Of a stretch of DNA of 64,000 nucleotides, positions 19,067 to 29,179 are shown in pieces. Source of the stretch: Paraburkholderia phenoliruptrix (GTDB lineage: Bacteria; Pseudomonadota; Gammaproteobacteria; Burkholderiales; Burkholderiaceae); contig NZ_JAEUAV010000024.1 in NCBI RefSeq assembly GCF_019511605.1, forward strand, positions 1 to 64,000. Direction: 5' to 3'. The notes beneath the pieces are model-generated. The model did not search any database. It had not been told where the DNA came from and saw only the letters and a program-made list of their open reading frames with translations. The position numbers and the translations under genes were made by a program. Positions within the stretch are counted from its first letter, which is position 1, and each line of letters begins with the position of its first letter.

Positions 19067-20078
19067 CGCAGCAAAACCGATCGACGTCGCGGTGTTCGGC
19101 GCGGGCCGCATCGGCAGGATTCACGCGGCCAATCTCGCGCGGCAGCCGGGCGTGCGGCTCAGGTACGTGGTCGACGTGAACCGCGAAGCGGCGGCTGCGC
19201 TCGCCGCCGCGCACGGCGCACAGGTGGCGGATGTCGACGGCGCAATGGGCGACGCGTCCATTGGAGCAACGGTGATCTGCTCGAGCACCGACACGCATGC
19301 CGATCTGATCGTGAAGTCGGCCGCGCAGAAAAAACACGTGTTCTGCGAAAAGCCGGTGGACCTCACGCTCGAGCGCGCGCGGGCCTGCGCGGACGCGGTG
19401 GAGCGCGCGGGCGTGGTGTGCATGATCGGCTTTCAGCGCCGCTTCGACCCGACGTTTTCTGCGCTAAAGGCGCGGCTCGACGCCGGCGAGATCGGCACGC
19501 CGGAAATGCTGGTGGTGACGAGCCGCGATCCGGGGCCGCCGCCTGTCGAATACATTCGTCATTCGGGCGGCATCTTCAAGGACATGCTGATCCACGACTT
19601 CGATATTTTCCGCTGGATTCTCGACGACGAAGCCGACACGCTGCATGCCACCGGCAGTTGCCTCGCCGATCCGGCAATTGCAGAGGCGGGCGACATCGAT
19701 TCCACTGCGGTGACGATCCGCACGAAGCGTGGCCGCCTGTGCCAGATCAACACCGCGCGGCGCGCCGCGTATGGCTACGATCAGCGCTTCGAAGTGTTGG
19801 GCAGCACCGGCATGCTGCAGGCGGGCAACGTGCGGCCCACCGAAGTCACCGCCTACTCGAAGACCGAAGTGTCCAGCGACGTGCCCGAGGCGTTTTTCCT
19901 CGAACGATATCGCGCGGCCTATGCGCTGGAAATTGCGCATTTCTTCGAGGCGGTGACCCAGGGTAAGCCGGTGCGGACTACCGTCGCGGACGGCGTGAAA
20001 GCGCTCGAACTCGCAGAAGCCGCTGCGCAATCGTGGCGCGAAGGCCGCGCGGTGAAGCTCGACGGGGCCGTGCGATGA
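19059..20078 (+). CDS. iolG: myo-inositol 2-dehydrogenase
   Basis: NAD-dependent Gfo/Idh/MocA enzyme that oxidises myo-inositol to 2-keto-myo-inositol, the first catabolic step. The 339 residues include the nucleotide motif FGAGRIGRIHAANLA, the EKP motif in CEKPVDLTLE, and DMLIHDFDIFRWIL with the catalytic Asp/His pair. Its ATG lies inside the end of the rpiR gene, behind a GGAGG ribosome site. Its stop overlaps the next ATG. Confidence 0.92.
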   Translation: MTDAAKPIDVAVFGAGRIGRIHAANLARQPGVRLRYVVDVNREAAAALAAAHGAQVADVDGAMGDASIGATVICSSTDTHADLIVKSAAQKKHVFCEKPVDLTLERARACADAVERAGVVCMIGFQRRFDPTFSALKARLDAGEIGTPEMLVVTSRDPGPPPVEYIRHSGGIFKDMLIHDFDIFRWILDDEADTLHATGSCLADPAIAEAGDIDSTAVTIRTKRGRLCQINTARRAAYGYDQRFEVLGSTGMLQAGNVRPTEVTAYSKTEVSSDVPEAFFLERYRAAYALEIAHFFEAVTQGKPVRTTVADGVKALELAEAAAQSWREGRAVKLDGAVR

Positions 20079-21142
20079 ACGTGCTTGCAATGTCGGGCGA
20101 GAACAGGGCGCGCTTGCGGCGCGTGCGTATCGGCGTGGCCGGGCTAGGGCGGCTCGGCAAGCGCCACGCGCAGAATCTGGCTTACCGCGTGCCGGGCGCG
20201 GAACTCGTCGCCGTGTGCAGTCCGCTTGGCGAAGAGCTGGCGTGGGCGCGCGAGACCTTGCCGGCGCCGGGGCTTTACGACGATTACGCGGAACTGCTGG
20301 CCGACAGCGAAGTGGATGCCGTGTGGCTCGTCACGCCCTCGGCGCTGCACGCGCAGCAGATCGTGGACGCGCTGCGCGCCGGCAAGCACGTGTTTTGCGA
20401 AAAGCCTTTGTCGCTCGATCCCGCCGAATGCGAGCGCGTGCTGGCCGAGGCCGCGCGCTTTCCGCATCTTCAGGCGACCATCGGCTTCATGCGCCGTTTC
20501 GATCCGAGCTATCAGGACGCGTTCGGCAAGATCGCTGCGGGCACCATCGGCCGGCCGTTCCTGGTGCGCTCACAGACCGCCGACAAGAACGATTTCGACG
20601 GTTTTTTCGTGCGATTCGCTGCGACTTCCGGCGGCATCTTTCTGGATTGCACGGTACACGACATCGACATTGCCCGCTGGCTGCTCGGCAAGCCGCGTGC
20701 GACGCGCGTGTTCGCGGCGGGCGCGATTGCGCTTCACGAGGGTCTGCGCGAGTTCGGCGATGTGGATAACGGCGTTGCGATCTGCGAATTCGAGGGCGGC
20801 AAGCTCGCGATGTTCTACGCGTCGCGCACCCAGGCGCATGGCAACGATACGCATAGCGAAGTAATCGGCACGGCTGGCGCGCTGGCTATTGGCCACAATC
20901 CGCGCGCGAATCGTGTGGAGATTTACGACGCAGCCGGCATTCGCAACGAATGCACGCCCACCTTCTTCGACCGTTTCGAAGAAGCGTTTCTGCTGGAGGC
21001 GCAAGCGTTCGTCGCGTCGATCCGGGACAAGTCGGCGGGGGCCCTGCAAGCGGGTGCGACGCTCGCCGACGCGCTCGAGGCGACGCGCATCGGTCATGCG
21101 CTGCGACAGTCCTTGCAGAGCGGGCAGGCGGTCACGCTCTGA
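20075..21142 (+). CDS. Second Gfo/Idh/MocA dehydrogenase (inositol isomer or related substrate)
   Basis: A paralogue of iolG, 355 residues from the ATG at 20075 that overlaps the iolG stop; an ATG at 20090 is also possible. The NAD motif is VAGLGRLGKRHAQNLA, the EKP motif is CEKPLSLDPAE, and the catalytic pair lies in DCTVHDIDIARWLLG. Its placement in the regulated arm suggests a role with another inositol stereoisomer, such as scyllo- or D-chiro-inositol, as known for IolX/IolW-type enzymes. The exact substrate cannot be read from the sequence. Confidence 0.87.
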   Translation: MNVLAMSGENRARLRRVRIGVAGLGRLGKRHAQNLAYRVPGAELVAVCSPLGEELAWARETLPAPGLYDDYAELLADSEVDAVWLVTPSALHAQQIVDALRAGKHVFCEKPLSLDPAECERVLAEAARFPHLQATIGFMRRFDPSYQDAFGKIAAGTIGRPFLVRSQTADKNDFDGFFVRFAATSGGIFLDCTVHDIDIARWLLGKPRATRVFAAGAIALHEGLREFGDVDNGVAICEFEGGKLAMFYASRTQAHGNDTHSEVIGTAGALAIGHNPRANRVEIYDAAGIRNECTPTFFDRFEEAFLLEAQAFVASIRDKSAGALQAGATLADALEATRIGHALRQSLQSGQAVTL

Positions 21143-21247
21143 CGCGGGGCGGCGCGCGGCGGCACCGGCAAGGCGGCGAAGGCTGCGGTAGAATTTGACC
21201 CTCTGTCCGGCGTCGCATACGGCGCCTCGTCCCGAAGGTCATCGTCG

Positions 21248-21481
21248 ATGCAAATTCAGGTTCACAAGGAAGTCGATGCGCGCGGGCTGATGTGTCCGCT
21301 GCCCATCCTGCGCGCCAAGAAGGCGCTCGCCGACATGGAAAGCGGCCAGATTCTCAAGGTTCTCGCCACCGACCCCGGCTCGCAGCGCGACTTTGCCGCG
21401 TTCGCGAAGCAGACCGGCAATGAGATTATCGAGAGTTCGGCGCACGACAAAGTGTTCACGTTTCTGATGAAACGCCGCTAG
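21248..21481 (+). CDS. tusA: TusA-family sulfur carrier protein
   Basis: Small cytosolic sulfur-relay protein, 77 residues. The diagnostic CPLP motif has its active cysteine at C16 (LMCPLPILRAKKAL), and the C-terminal part has the usual single-domain TusA/SirA pattern. It would carry persulfide sulfur for tRNA thiolation or another sulfur pathway. No other sulfur-transfer gene is nearby. It is followed by a strong terminator shared with galU. Confidence 0.9.
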   Translation: MQIQVHKEVDARGLMCPLPILRAKKALADMESGQILKVLATDPGSQRDFAAFAKQTGNEIIESSAHDKVFTFLMKRR

Positions 21482-21600
21482 GACTCGCAGCGGCCGCGCC
21501 ACGGCGCGAGCGCTTATTCCGCGCTCAGCTTATGCCCAGTTCACGCTCGCGTCCCACTCATTCGGCGCCAGCTTCGAGTTCGCTTCGCGCGCTCTAAAAC

Positions 21601-21641
21601 AAAAGGCGCTGTGCCCGCCAAAGCGAAGCACAGCGCCTTTT
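21601..21641. terminator. Bidirectional intrinsic terminator between tusA and galU
   Basis: A perfect 14-bp inverted repeat (AAAAGGCGCTGTGC / GCACAGCGCCTTTT) with a 13-base loop. The A-run on the left and T-run on the right give a U-tract in both directions. It sits between two convergent genes. Confidence 0.9.
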
Positions 21642-21702
21642 CCGTTTGTACCCGGCGCGAGGCGGCGGCCGGGTCTTGCGCGGCGCAGCCTCAGCCTCAG
21701 CG

Positions 21703-22584
21703 TCATCCTTCCAGCACGGGCGAACGCGTACGCAGGTATTCCTCGAAATCCGCTGCCACTTCCGGATGGCGCAGCGCGAATTCCACAGTTGCCTTCAGAT
21801 AACCGAGCTTGCTGCCGCAGTCGAAACGCGTGCCGTGATACTTGTAGGCGAGCACCTGTTCGTCGGCGAGCAGCGACTGGATTGCATCCGTGAGTTGCAA
21901 TTCGCCGCCCGCGCCAGGCGTGATAGCGCGGATGTGGTCGAAAATGCGCGGCTTCAACACGTAGCGGCCCACCACGCCGAGGTTCGACGGTGCCACGCTC
22001 GGCTCCGGCTTTTCGACGATGCCCGACATCTTGATGATCGAGTCTTCCCATTCCTTGCCGTCGACAATACCGTACGACTTGGTGTCTTGCGGCGGGATTT
22101 CTTCCACGCCGATCACCGAGCTGTGATAGTGGTCGAACACCTCGATCATTTGCGTCATGACGGGCGGCGTGCCGTACAGCAAGTCGTCCGCGAGAATGAC
22201 GGCGAACGGGTTGTCGCCCACCAGCTTCTCGGCGCACAGCACCGCGTGGCCGAGGCCGAGCGCTTCCGGCTGACGCACGTAGAAACAGTCGACGTGGCTC
22301 GGCTTGATGCTGCGCACGAGTTCCAGCAGCTTGTCCTTGCCGCGTGCCTCGAGTTCGGCCTCGATTTCATACGACTTATCGAAATGGTCCTCGATCGCAC
22401 GTTTGCTGCGGCCCGTGACGAAGATCATTTCCGTGATGCCGGCCGCCATCGCTTCTTCCACCGCGTATTGAATCAGCGGCTTGTCGACGATGGGCAGCAT
22501 TTCCTTCGGGCTTGCCTTCGTGGCAGGGAGGAACCGGGTGCCAAGACCTGCTACCGGAAATACCGCCTTTGTAACTTTTAGCAT
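21703..22584 (-). CDS. galU: UTP-glucose-1-phosphate uridylyltransferase
   Basis: Cytosolic enzyme that makes UDP-glucose from UTP and glucose-1-phosphate, feeding cell-envelope polysaccharides and trehalose. The 293 residues match the family length. The N-terminal nucleotide motif [16 protein letters not shown] is followed by [19 protein letters not shown], and the sugar-binding stretch [20 protein letters not shown] is present. It lies 71 bp downstream of valS on the same strand, with a stem-loop between them, and ends at a bidirectional terminator. Confidence 0.95.
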   Translation of the reverse strand: MLKVTKAVFPVAGLGTRFLPATKASPKEMLPIVDKPLIQYAVEEAMAAGITEMIFVTGRSKRAIEDHFDKSYEIEAELEARGKDKLLELVRSIKPSHVDCFYVRQPEALGLGHAVLCAEKLVGDNPFAVILADDLLYGTPPVMTQMIEVFDHYHSSVIGVEEIPPQDTKSYGIVDGKEWEDSIIKMSGIVEKPEPSVAPSNLGVVGRYVLKPRIFDHIRAITPGAGGELQLTDAIQSLLADEQVLAYKYHGTRFDCGSKLGYLKATVEFALRHPEVAADFEEYLRTRSPVLEG

Positions 22585-22620
22585 GTGATTTACCCTGAGT
22601 CCTCTGGTTTAGCTATCAGT

Positions 22621-22647
22621 CCGTGTCTGCCGCGCGGGCAGGCACGG
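22621..22647. other. Strong stem-loop between valS and galU
   Basis: An 11-bp stem (CCGTGTCTGCC / GGCAGGCACGG, one G-U pair) with a 5-base loop lies just after the valS stop. No T-run follows on the minus strand, so it may be an mRNA end-stabiliser or a weak terminator. Confidence 0.45.
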
Positions 22648-22655
22648 AGCGTCGA

Positions 22656-25577
22656 TCAGGCCGGCAAGCGCGCGAACTGCGCTTTCAGCTTGCCGACAGT
22701 CGCTTCGAATTCCGCCAGCCTTTTCTGCTCCTGCTCGACGACTGCGGGCGGCGCCTTCGCGACGAAACTTTCGTTTTGCAGTTTGGCATTGCACTTGACG
22801 ATTTCCGTGCTCAACCGCGCAATTTCCTTCGACAAACGCTCGCGCTCGAGTGCGACGTCGATCTCCACCTTCAGCACGAGCTTGTCACTTCCCACGATAG
22901 CAATTGGCGCGCCATCTGCCTGCGCGTCAAGCGTTGCCTCGTCGGCAATGATCTGCACTTCGGATAGACGGGCGAGTGCCTGCGCGTACGGAGCAAAAGT
23001 GGCAAGACGCTCCGCGTTGCCGGTGGCGAGCAGCGGCACCTTCACTGCCGGCGAGAGATTCATTTCGCCGCGCAGGTTCCGGCACGCATCGATCACCGCC
23101 TTCAGGTCGGCCGCCCATTGCTCTGCTTCTTCGTCGATTTTCGACATCTCGGCAACGGGATACGGCTGCACCATGATGGACGCTTCGCCCTCGGCTTTGC
23201 CCGCGGGATAACGCCCGGCCAACGGTGCAACCTTCTGCCACAGCGCCTCGGTAATGAACGGAATCACCGGATGCGCGAGGCGCAACACCGTCTCGAGCAC
23301 GCGCAGCAGGGTGCGCCGCGTGGCGCGCTGCTGGTTCGGCTGACCCGTCTGGATCTGCACCTTCGCGAGTTCGAGATACCAGTCACAGTATTCGTCCCAC
23401 ACAAACTTGTATAGGGCGTTGGCCACATTGTCAAAGCGATAGTCGGCAAAACCCTTGGCGACCTCGGCTTCCACGCGCTGCAGAAGCGACACGATCCAGC
23501 GGTCCGCCGACGAAAAATGCAGATGCCCCTGCGGCCCGCATTCGCCGCATTGTTCCGGCTTGCCGAAACCGCAGTCGTGGCCTTCGCAGTTCATCAGCAC
23601 GAAGCGGGTGGCGTTCCACAGCTTGTTGCAGAAGTTGCGGTAGCCCTCGCAGCGCGCCAGGTCGAAGTTGACGTTGCGCCCGAGCGTGGCCATGGAGGCC
23701 ATCGTGAAGCGCAGGGCGTCCGTGCCGAAGGCCGCAATGCCCTGCGGAAACTCCTTGCGGGTTTTCTTTTCGATCGACGCCGCCTGCTTCGGATTCATCA
23801 GGCCGGTGGTGCGCTTGGCGACGAGCGCGTCGAGTCCGATGCCGTCGACGATATCGATCGGGTCGAGCGTGTTGCCCTTGCTCTTCGACATCTTCTGGCC
23901 TTCGGCATCGCGCACGAGACCGTGTACGTAGACCGTGTTGAACGGTACTTTGCCGGTGAAGTGCGTGGTCATCATGACCATGCGCGCGACCCAGAAGAAA
24001 ATGATGTCAAAGCCCGTGACCAGCACCGACGAGGGCAGGAAGTGCCGCAACTCCTGCGTGTCGTTCGGCCAGCCGAGCGATGAGAACGGCACGAGTGCCG
24101 ACGAGAACCACGTGTCGAGCACGTCGTCGTCGCGCTTGAGCGGACCCGTGTAGCCGGCTTCTGCCGCTTTCTCGCGCGCGCCTTCCTCGGTCCTCGCAAC
24201 GAAGATCTCGCCGTTTTCGCCGTACCACGCGGGAATCTGATGACCCCACCAGAGCTGGCGCGAGATGCACCAGTCCTGGATGTTTTCGAGCCACTGGTAG
24301 TACGTGGAGGTCCAGTTTTCCGGCACGAATTTGATCTGGCCGTTGCGCACCACGTCGAGCGCGGTTTCGGCAATCGACTTGCCCGGGTTGAACGTGCCCT
24401 CGGGCGCCGGCTTGCTCATTGCCACGAACCACTGGTCGGTGAGCATCGGCTCGATCACGACGCCGGTACGGTCGCCGCGCGGCACCATCAGCTTGTGCGG
24501 CTTGACCGATTCGAGCGCGCCGAGCGCTTCCAGGTCGGCGACTACCTGCTTGCGGGCTTCGAAACGGTCGAGGCCGCGGTACTTTTCCGGCGCGTTCTCG
24601 TTGATCTTCGCGTCGAGCGTGAGAATTTCGATTTGCGGCAGCTTGTGGCGCAGGCCGACCTGATAGTCGTTGAAGTCGTGCGCGGGCGTGACCTTCACGA
24701 CGCCGGTGCCGAATTCGCGGTCGACGTAGTCGTCGGCAATGATCGGCACTTCGCGGTTCGACAACGGCAGCGTGACCGTCTTGCCGATCAGGTGCGCGTA
24801 GCGCTCGTCTTCCGGATGGACCATTACGGCGGTGTCGCCGAGCATGGTTTCCGGACGCGTGGTGGCGACCGTCAGGTGCCCGGAGCCGTCGGTGAGCGGA
24901 TACTGGATGTGCCACAGGTGGCCGTTTTCTTCTTCGCTGACAACTTCGAGGTCGGAGACGGCGGTGAGCAGCACCGGGTCCCAGTTCACGAGGCGCTTGC
25001 CGCGATAGATCAGGCCCTGTTCATAGAGGCGCACGAACACGTCGCGCACGGCGGCCGACATTTTGTCGTCCATCGTGAAGTATTCGCGCGACCAGTCGAT
25101 GGAGGCGCCGAGGCGCCGCACCTGGTTCGTAATGGTCGAGCCCGATTGCTGCTTCCATTCCCAGACGCGTTCGACGAACTTCTCGCGGCCGAGATCGTGG
25201 CGCGATACGCCCTTGGCGTCCAGTTGCCGTTCGACGACGATCTGCGTGGCGATGCCCGCGTGGTCCGTGCCCGGCACCCACAGCGTGTTTTCGCCCAGCA
25301 TGCGGTGATAGCGGGCGAGGCCGTCCATGATGGTCTGGTTGAACGCATGGCCCATGTGCAGGGTGCCGGTAACGTTCGGCGGCGGCAGCTGGATCGAGAA
25401 GTCTTTGCCGTTCCCGTTGAAGGAGGGCGCCGCGTAGGCGCGCTTTTCCCATTCCGGGCCCCAGTGGGCTTCGATGGTGTGGGGCTCGAAGCTCTTGGCA
25501 AGGGTGGAAGCGCTCTGGGTATCGCTCTGCGTGTCGCGCTGTGTGTCCGGGTGGGTGTCGCTCGGGGTCTCGCTCAT
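22656..25577 (-). CDS. valS: Valine-tRNA ligase
   Basis: Class I aminoacyl-tRNA synthetase that charges tRNA-Val, 973 residues. The HIGH motif is HMGH (74-77) and the KMSKS loop, at about residue 561, is intact as KMSKSKGN. The editing domain, anticodon domain and C-terminal coiled-coil (about 910-973, rich in Glu/Lys/Ala) are in order. The chosen ATG at 25577 removes an unlikely upstream extension. The first 25 residues are a Ser/Asp/Thr/Gln tract encoded by a 12-bp repeat that reaches into the start codon. Confidence 0.95.
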   Translation of the reverse strand: MSETPSDTHPDTQRDTQSDTQSASTLAKSFEPHTIEAHWGPEWEKRAYAAPSFNGNGKDFSIQLPPPNVTGTLHMGHAFNQTIMDGLARYHRMLGENTLWVPGTDHAGIATQIVVERQLDAKGVSRHDLGREKFVERVWEWKQQSGSTITNQVRRLGASIDWSREYFTMDDKMSAAVRDVFVRLYEQGLIYRGKRLVNWDPVLLTAVSDLEVVSEEENGHLWHIQYPLTDGSGHLTVATTRPETMLGDTAVMVHPEDERYAHLIGKTVTLPLSNREVPIIADDYVDREFGTGVVKVTPAHDFNDYQVGLRHKLPQIEILTLDAKINENAPEKYRGLDRFEARKQVVADLEALGALESVKPHKLMVPRGDRTGVVIEPMLTDQWFVAMSKPAPEGTFNPGKSIAETALDVVRNGQIKFVPENWTSTYYQWLENIQDWCISRQLWWGHQIPAWYGENGEIFVARTEEGAREKAAEAGYTGPLKRDDDVLDTWFSSALVPFSSLGWPNDTQELRHFLPSSVLVTGFDIIFFWVARMVMMTTHFTGKVPFNTVYVHGLVRDAEGQKMSKSKGNTLDPIDIVDGIGLDALVAKRTTGLMNPKQAASIEKKTRKEFPQGIAAFGTDALRFTMASMATLGRNVNFDLARCEGYRNFCNKLWNATRFVLMNCEGHDCGFGKPEQCGECGPQGHLHFSSADRWIVSLLQRVEAEVAKGFADYRFDNVANALYKFVWDEYCDWYLELAKVQIQTGQPNQQRATRRTLLRVLETVLRLAHPVIPFITEALWQKVAPLAGRYPAGKAEGEASIMVQPYPVAEMSKIDEEAEQWAADLKAVIDACRNLRGEMNLSPAVKVPLLATGNAERLATFAPYAQALARLSEVQIIADEATLDAQADGAPIAIVGSDKLVLKVEIDVALERERLSKEIARLSTEIVKCNAKLQNESFVAKAPPAVVEQEQKRLAEFEATVGKLKAQFARLPA

Positions 25578-25578
25578 G
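25519..25578 (-). repeat. 12-bp degenerate tandem repeat covering the 5' end of valS
   Basis: Five consecutive 12-bp units on the plus strand (such as gtgtcgcgctgt and gtgtcgctcggg) cover the first 20 codons of valS. The last unit contains the start codon. They encode the repeated Asp-Thr-Gln pattern. Expansion or loss by 12 bp would keep the frame. Confidence 0.75.
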
Positions 25579-25611
25579 TGTCGATCGGCTGGTAAATGCG
25601 GAGAATGTTCG

Positions 25612-25617
25612 ATTATA
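25612..25617 (-). promoter_or_regulatory. Predicted -10 element of valS
   Basis: A perfect TATAAT on the minus strand, 35 bp upstream of the valS ATG. I could not find a convincing -35 at the right distance. Confidence 0.35.
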
Positions 25618-25796
25618 AAGGGCGCCGGGGGCGCGGGCCCTGTTTTGGGATTTGGGGGCGGCGGTGGTTTTTTCGTTCGCCCGGCGTTGTTTGTCCGCAG
25701 AAAGGGCCAACGAGCCTGAACCACGACAGCCTGCGCACGCCGGAAAACAGGAAGAGCCCCGAAAAAGCCCAAAAAAAGCCCGCCGCCGCTGGGGCA

Positions 25797-25802
25797 TATA
25801 AT
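25797..25802 (+). promoter_or_regulatory. Predicted -10 element of the uvrD-type helicase gene
   Basis: A perfect TATAAT 30 bp upstream of the helicase ATG, giving a leader of about 23 bases. The -35 position is A-rich and does not match consensus. Confidence 0.4.
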
Positions 25803-25831
25803 GTCGAACACCCCGCCGTCCCTCCGAAAAA

Positions 25832-28195
25832 ATGCCCGACCTGCTAGCCAATCTCAACCCCGAACAACACGCCGCCGTCACGCTTCCCAACGAGCCCGCG
25901 CTCATTCTCGCCGGCGCGGGCAGCGGTAAAACCCGTGTGCTCATCACGCGCATTGCGTGGCTCATCCAGCAGGGTCTCGCGTCGCCGGCCACCATTCTGG
26001 CCGTGACCTTCACCAACAAGGCCGCGCGCGAAATGATGTCGCGCCTTTCGGCGCTCTTGCCCATCGACACGCGCGGCATGTGGATCGGCACCTTCCACGG
26101 CCTGTGCAACCGCATGCTGCGCGCGCATCACCGTGACGCCGGGCTGCCCGCCACGTTCCAGATTCTCGATACCGCAGACCAGCTCTCCGCGATCAAGCGT
26201 CTGATGAAGGGCCTGAACATCGACGACGAAAAGTACCCGGCGAAAAACCTCCAGTACTTCATCAATAACGCCAAGGAACAGGGACTGCGCCCGAAAGACG
26301 TCGACGCTACGGACAACTTCAACCGCAAATTCGTCGAACTTTACGAAGCCTACGACCAGCAATGCCAGCGCGAAGGCGTCGTCGATTTTCCGGAACTGCT
26401 GCTGCGCTGCTATGAACTGCTCGCGCACAATCCGCCGCTGCGCGCGCACTACCAGGCACGCTTTCGCCACATTCTGGTGGACGAGTTCCAGGACACCAAC
26501 AAGCTGCAATACGCGTGGCTGAAACTGCTCGCAGGCCAGACCAACGCGATTTTCGCGGTCGGCGACGACGACCAGTCCATTTACGCATTCCGCGGCGCGA
26601 ACGTCGGCAACATGCGCGACTTCGAGCACGAGTTCAATGTCCGCCATCTGATCAAGCTCGAGCAGAACTACCGCTCGCACGGCCATATTCTCGACGCCGC
26701 CAACCAGCTGATCGCCAACAATTCGCGGCGTCTCGGCAAGAACCTGCGCACGGACGCCGGCCACGGCGAGCCGGTGCGCGTGTACGAGTCCGCGACAGAC
26801 ACGCAGGAAGCCGGCTGGATCGTCGAGGAAATCAAGGCGCTCATCAACACCGGCACGTCGCGCAGCGAAATCGCCGTGCTCTACCGCAGCAACGCGCAGT
26901 CGCGCACGATCGAGCACACGCTCGTGAATGCGGGCATCGCGTATCGCGTGTACGGCGGTTTGCGCTTTTTCGAGCGTCAGGAAGTCAAGCACGCGCTCGC
27001 CTATCTGCGCCTGATCGACAATCCGAACGACGACACCGCGTTCGCGCGCGTCGTCAATTTCCCGACGCGCGGCATTGGCGCGCGCTCCATCGAGCAACTC
27101 GCGGACGCTGCTCGTCTGTACAACTGCTCGATGGCGGCGGCCATTCCGTATGTCGCGGGCAAGGCGGGCTCGAGCCTGGCGGCGTTTGCCAACCTGATCG
27201 GCAAGATGCGCGCCGAAACGCAGCAGATGAGCTTGCCGGAAACGGTCGAATACGTGGTGCGCGCAAGCGGCCTCGCCGACTTTTACCAGAACGAGCGCGA
27301 AGGCCAGGACCGGCTCGAGAACCTGCAGGAACTGGTCAACGCGGCCGCGGCCTTCGTCAGCGAAGAGGGCTACGGCATGGACACGCCCGCGCGTTCCATT
27401 CCGCTACGCCCCGGCGCGAGTGCCGCGCCGGAACTGGCCGTCGCCACCGACGACCCGAGTACCGTCGTGCTGGACGCGCCCGGTATTGCCGAGCCCGCGC
27501 AGAATCCCGACACGATGACGCCGCTCGCGGGCTTCCTGTCGCACGCGTCGCTCGAAGCGGGCGACAACCAGGCGCAGGCCGGCCAGGAAGCCGTGCAACT
27601 GATGACGGTGCACGCGGCAAAAGGTCTGGAGTTCACGGCGGTGTTCATCACGGGCCTCGAAGAGGGTCTCTTCCCGCACGAGAACAGCGCGATGGAATCG
27701 GACGGCCTCGAAGAAGAGCGGCGTCTGATGTACGTGGCGATTACGCGCGCGAAGGAGCGGCTTTATCTGTCGTTCGCACAAAGCCGGATGCTGCACGGCC
27801 AGACGCGCTACAACATCCGCTCGCGTTTCTTCGACGAACTGCCGCAGGAAACGCTCAAATGGCTCACGCCCAAGGTCGAGGCGGGAGCGCGTTGGGGCGG
27901 CCGCTCGGACAACGCGGGCTACGGGCGCGACTGGTTCGCGCGGCCCGACCGTCAGCAGGGCTACGGCGGCGGCGCGGCGAGCCCGGCGGCGCCGCTGCCG
28001 GCTTTTGCCAACGAGCAGCGCGCGGCGGAAACCGGTTTTCGCGTCGGGCAGCAGGTGTTCCACACCAAGTTCGGCGAGGGCACGATCACCGCGCTGGAAG
28101 GCGGCGGCACGGATGCCAAGGCGCAGGTCAAGTTCAAGCGCCACGGCGAGAAATGGCTCGCGCTCGCGGTCGCCAAATTGCAGGCGGTCGAATGA
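25832..28195 (+). CDS. uvrD: UvrD/PcrA-type superfamily 1 DNA helicase
   Basis: 3'-5' DNA helicase for excision and mismatch repair, 787 residues. Walker A is AGAGSGKT (27-34); motif II appears as LVDEFQDTN, motif III as [13 protein letters not shown], motif IV as LEQNYRS, and late motifs as [11 protein letters not shown] and [11 protein letters not shown]. The C-terminal 60 residues resemble the Tudor-like RNA polymerase-interaction domain of PcrA/UvrD ([11 protein letters not shown]). The stop overlaps the next ATG, so the nucleosidase gene is probably co-translated. A Rep assignment is less likely because of the C-terminal domain. Confidence 0.92.
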   Translation: MPDLLANLNPEQHAAVTLPNEPALILAGAGSGKTRVLITRIAWLIQQGLASPATILAVTFTNKAAREMMSRLSALLPIDTRGMWIGTFHGLCNRMLRAHHRDAGLPATFQILDTADQLSAIKRLMKGLNIDDEKYPAKNLQYFINNAKEQGLRPKDVDATDNFNRKFVELYEAYDQQCQREGVVDFPELLLRCYELLAHNPPLRAHYQARFRHILVDEFQDTNKLQYAWLKLLAGQTNAIFAVGDDDQSIYAFRGANVGNMRDFEHEFNVRHLIKLEQNYRSHGHILDAANQLIANNSRRLGKNLRTDAGHGEPVRVYESATDTQEAGWIVEEIKALINTGTSRSEIAVLYRSNAQSRTIEHTLVNAGIAYRVYGGLRFFERQEVKHALAYLRLIDNPNDDTAFARVVNFPTRGIGARSIEQLADAARLYNCSMAAAIPYVAGKAGSSLAAFANLIGKMRAETQQMSLPETVEYVVRASGLADFYQNEREGQDRLENLQELVNAAAAFVSEEGYGMDTPARSIPLRPGASAAPELAVATDDPSTVVLDAPGIAEPAQNPDTMTPLAGFLSHASLEAGDNQAQAGQEAVQLMTVHAAKGLEFTAVFITGLEEGLFPHENSAMESDGLEEERRLMYVAITRAKERLYLSFAQSRMLHGQTRYNIRSRFFDELPQETLKWLTPKVEAGARWGGRSDNAGYGRDWFARPDRQQGYGGGAASPAAPLPAFANEQRAAETGFRVGQQVFHTKFGEGTITALEGGGTDAKAQVKFKRHGEKWLALAVAKLQAVE

Positions 28196-29082
28196 GCGGC
28201 GTTCAGGATGGCAATGCCATGACGGGTGAAGGCGGAGGGCGGGACGATTCGCAGCCACATTCGCAGCCACATTCGCAGCCACATCGGCAGTCATATCCGC
28301 AGGCCGGTAATGCGCAAGTCTCGCGGCGTCCGCTCGGCATTCTCGCGGCCTTGCCGCAGGAGCTCGGCGATCTGATCGAGGCGATGCGCGCCGAATCGGG
28401 CGTGCGCACCGTCACGCACGGCCGGCGCGATTATCACCTCGGCACAGTCCACGGCGCGCCGTGCGTCGTCACGCTCGCGCGCGTCGGCAAGGTCGCGGCG
28501 GCGGCTACCGTGAGCGCGCTGATTCACGCATTCGATGTCGAGGCCGTCGTTTTCACCGGCGTTGCGGGCGGTGTGGGCGACAGCGTGCGGGTGGGCGACA
28601 TCGTCGTGGCCAACGCGCTATTGCAGCACGATATGGACGCGTCGCCGCTCTTTGCGCGCTTCGAGGTGCCGCTGCTCGGCATGTCGCGCTTTGCCGCCGA
28701 CGCCGCGCTCGCCGCGCAACTGGCCGAAGCCTGCGAGCGTTTTGTAGCGGAAGAGGGTGCCGCCGCGGCGGCGCGTTTCGGCACACGCGAGCCGCGCGTG
28801 CATCGCGGGTTGATTGTCAGCGGCGACCAGTTCGTCGCCAGTTCGGCGGGTGTGCTGGCGCTGCGCGAAGCGCTACCTGATGCGCTCGCGGTCGAGATGG
28901 AAGGCGCGGCACTCGCACAGGTCTGTCACGAGTACGGCGTGCCGTGCGCGGTGGTGCGCACCATTTCCGATACCGCCGACGATCACGCGCCCTCGTCGTT
29001 CGTCTCGTTTCTCACGGAGATCGCGGGGGCGTATTCGAACGCGATTCTTGCGCGCTTTCTGAAGGCGCGCGGGGCGAGGTGA
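28192..29082 (+). CDS. 5'-methylthioadenosine/S-adenosylhomocysteine nucleosidase family
   Basis: Nucleoside-phosphorylase-fold enzyme, 296 residues from the ATG overlapping the helicase stop; an ATG at 28219 is an alternative. Residues about 44-290 form the domain: GILAALPQELGDL, FTGVAGGVGDSVRVGDIVVA, and the substrate-binding VEMEGAALAQV with the glutamates that bind the ribose. The catalytic Asp lies in TISDTADDHA. The first 43 residues are a hydrophilic extension with a Ser-Gln-Pro-His repeat, absent from ordinary family members. MTA/SAH hydrolysis is the family expectation, but futalosine-type substrates are possible. Confidence 0.85.
   Translation: MSGVQDGNAMTGEGGGRDDSQPHSQPHSQPHRQSYPQAGNAQVSRRPLGILAALPQELGDLIEAMRAESGVRTVTHGRRDYHLGTVHGAPCVVTLARVGKVAAAATVSALIHAFDVEAVVFTGVAGGVGDSVRVGDIVVANALLQHDMDASPLFARFEVPLLGMSRFAADAALAAQLAEACERFVAEEGAAAAARFGTREPRVHRGLIVSGDQFVASSAGVLALREALPDALAVEMEGAALAQVCHEYGVPCAVVRTISDTADDHAPSSFVSFLTEIAGAYSNAILARFLKARGAR
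28249..28296 (+). repeat. 12-bp tandem repeat in 5' end of nucleosidase gene
   Basis: Three perfect copies of tcgcagccacat are followed by one imperfect copy. They encode Ser-Gln-Pro-His units in the N-terminal extension. The perfect copies indicate recent duplication. Confidence 0.9.
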
Positions 29083-29179
29083 CGCCAGCCGCGGCGCGCG
29101 ACCCGGCAACACAGCGACACGGCGCTAATCCGCTAAGCCGCCTCATCGCAGCCACCGAAAGCCCCACCGCTCCAGTCGA

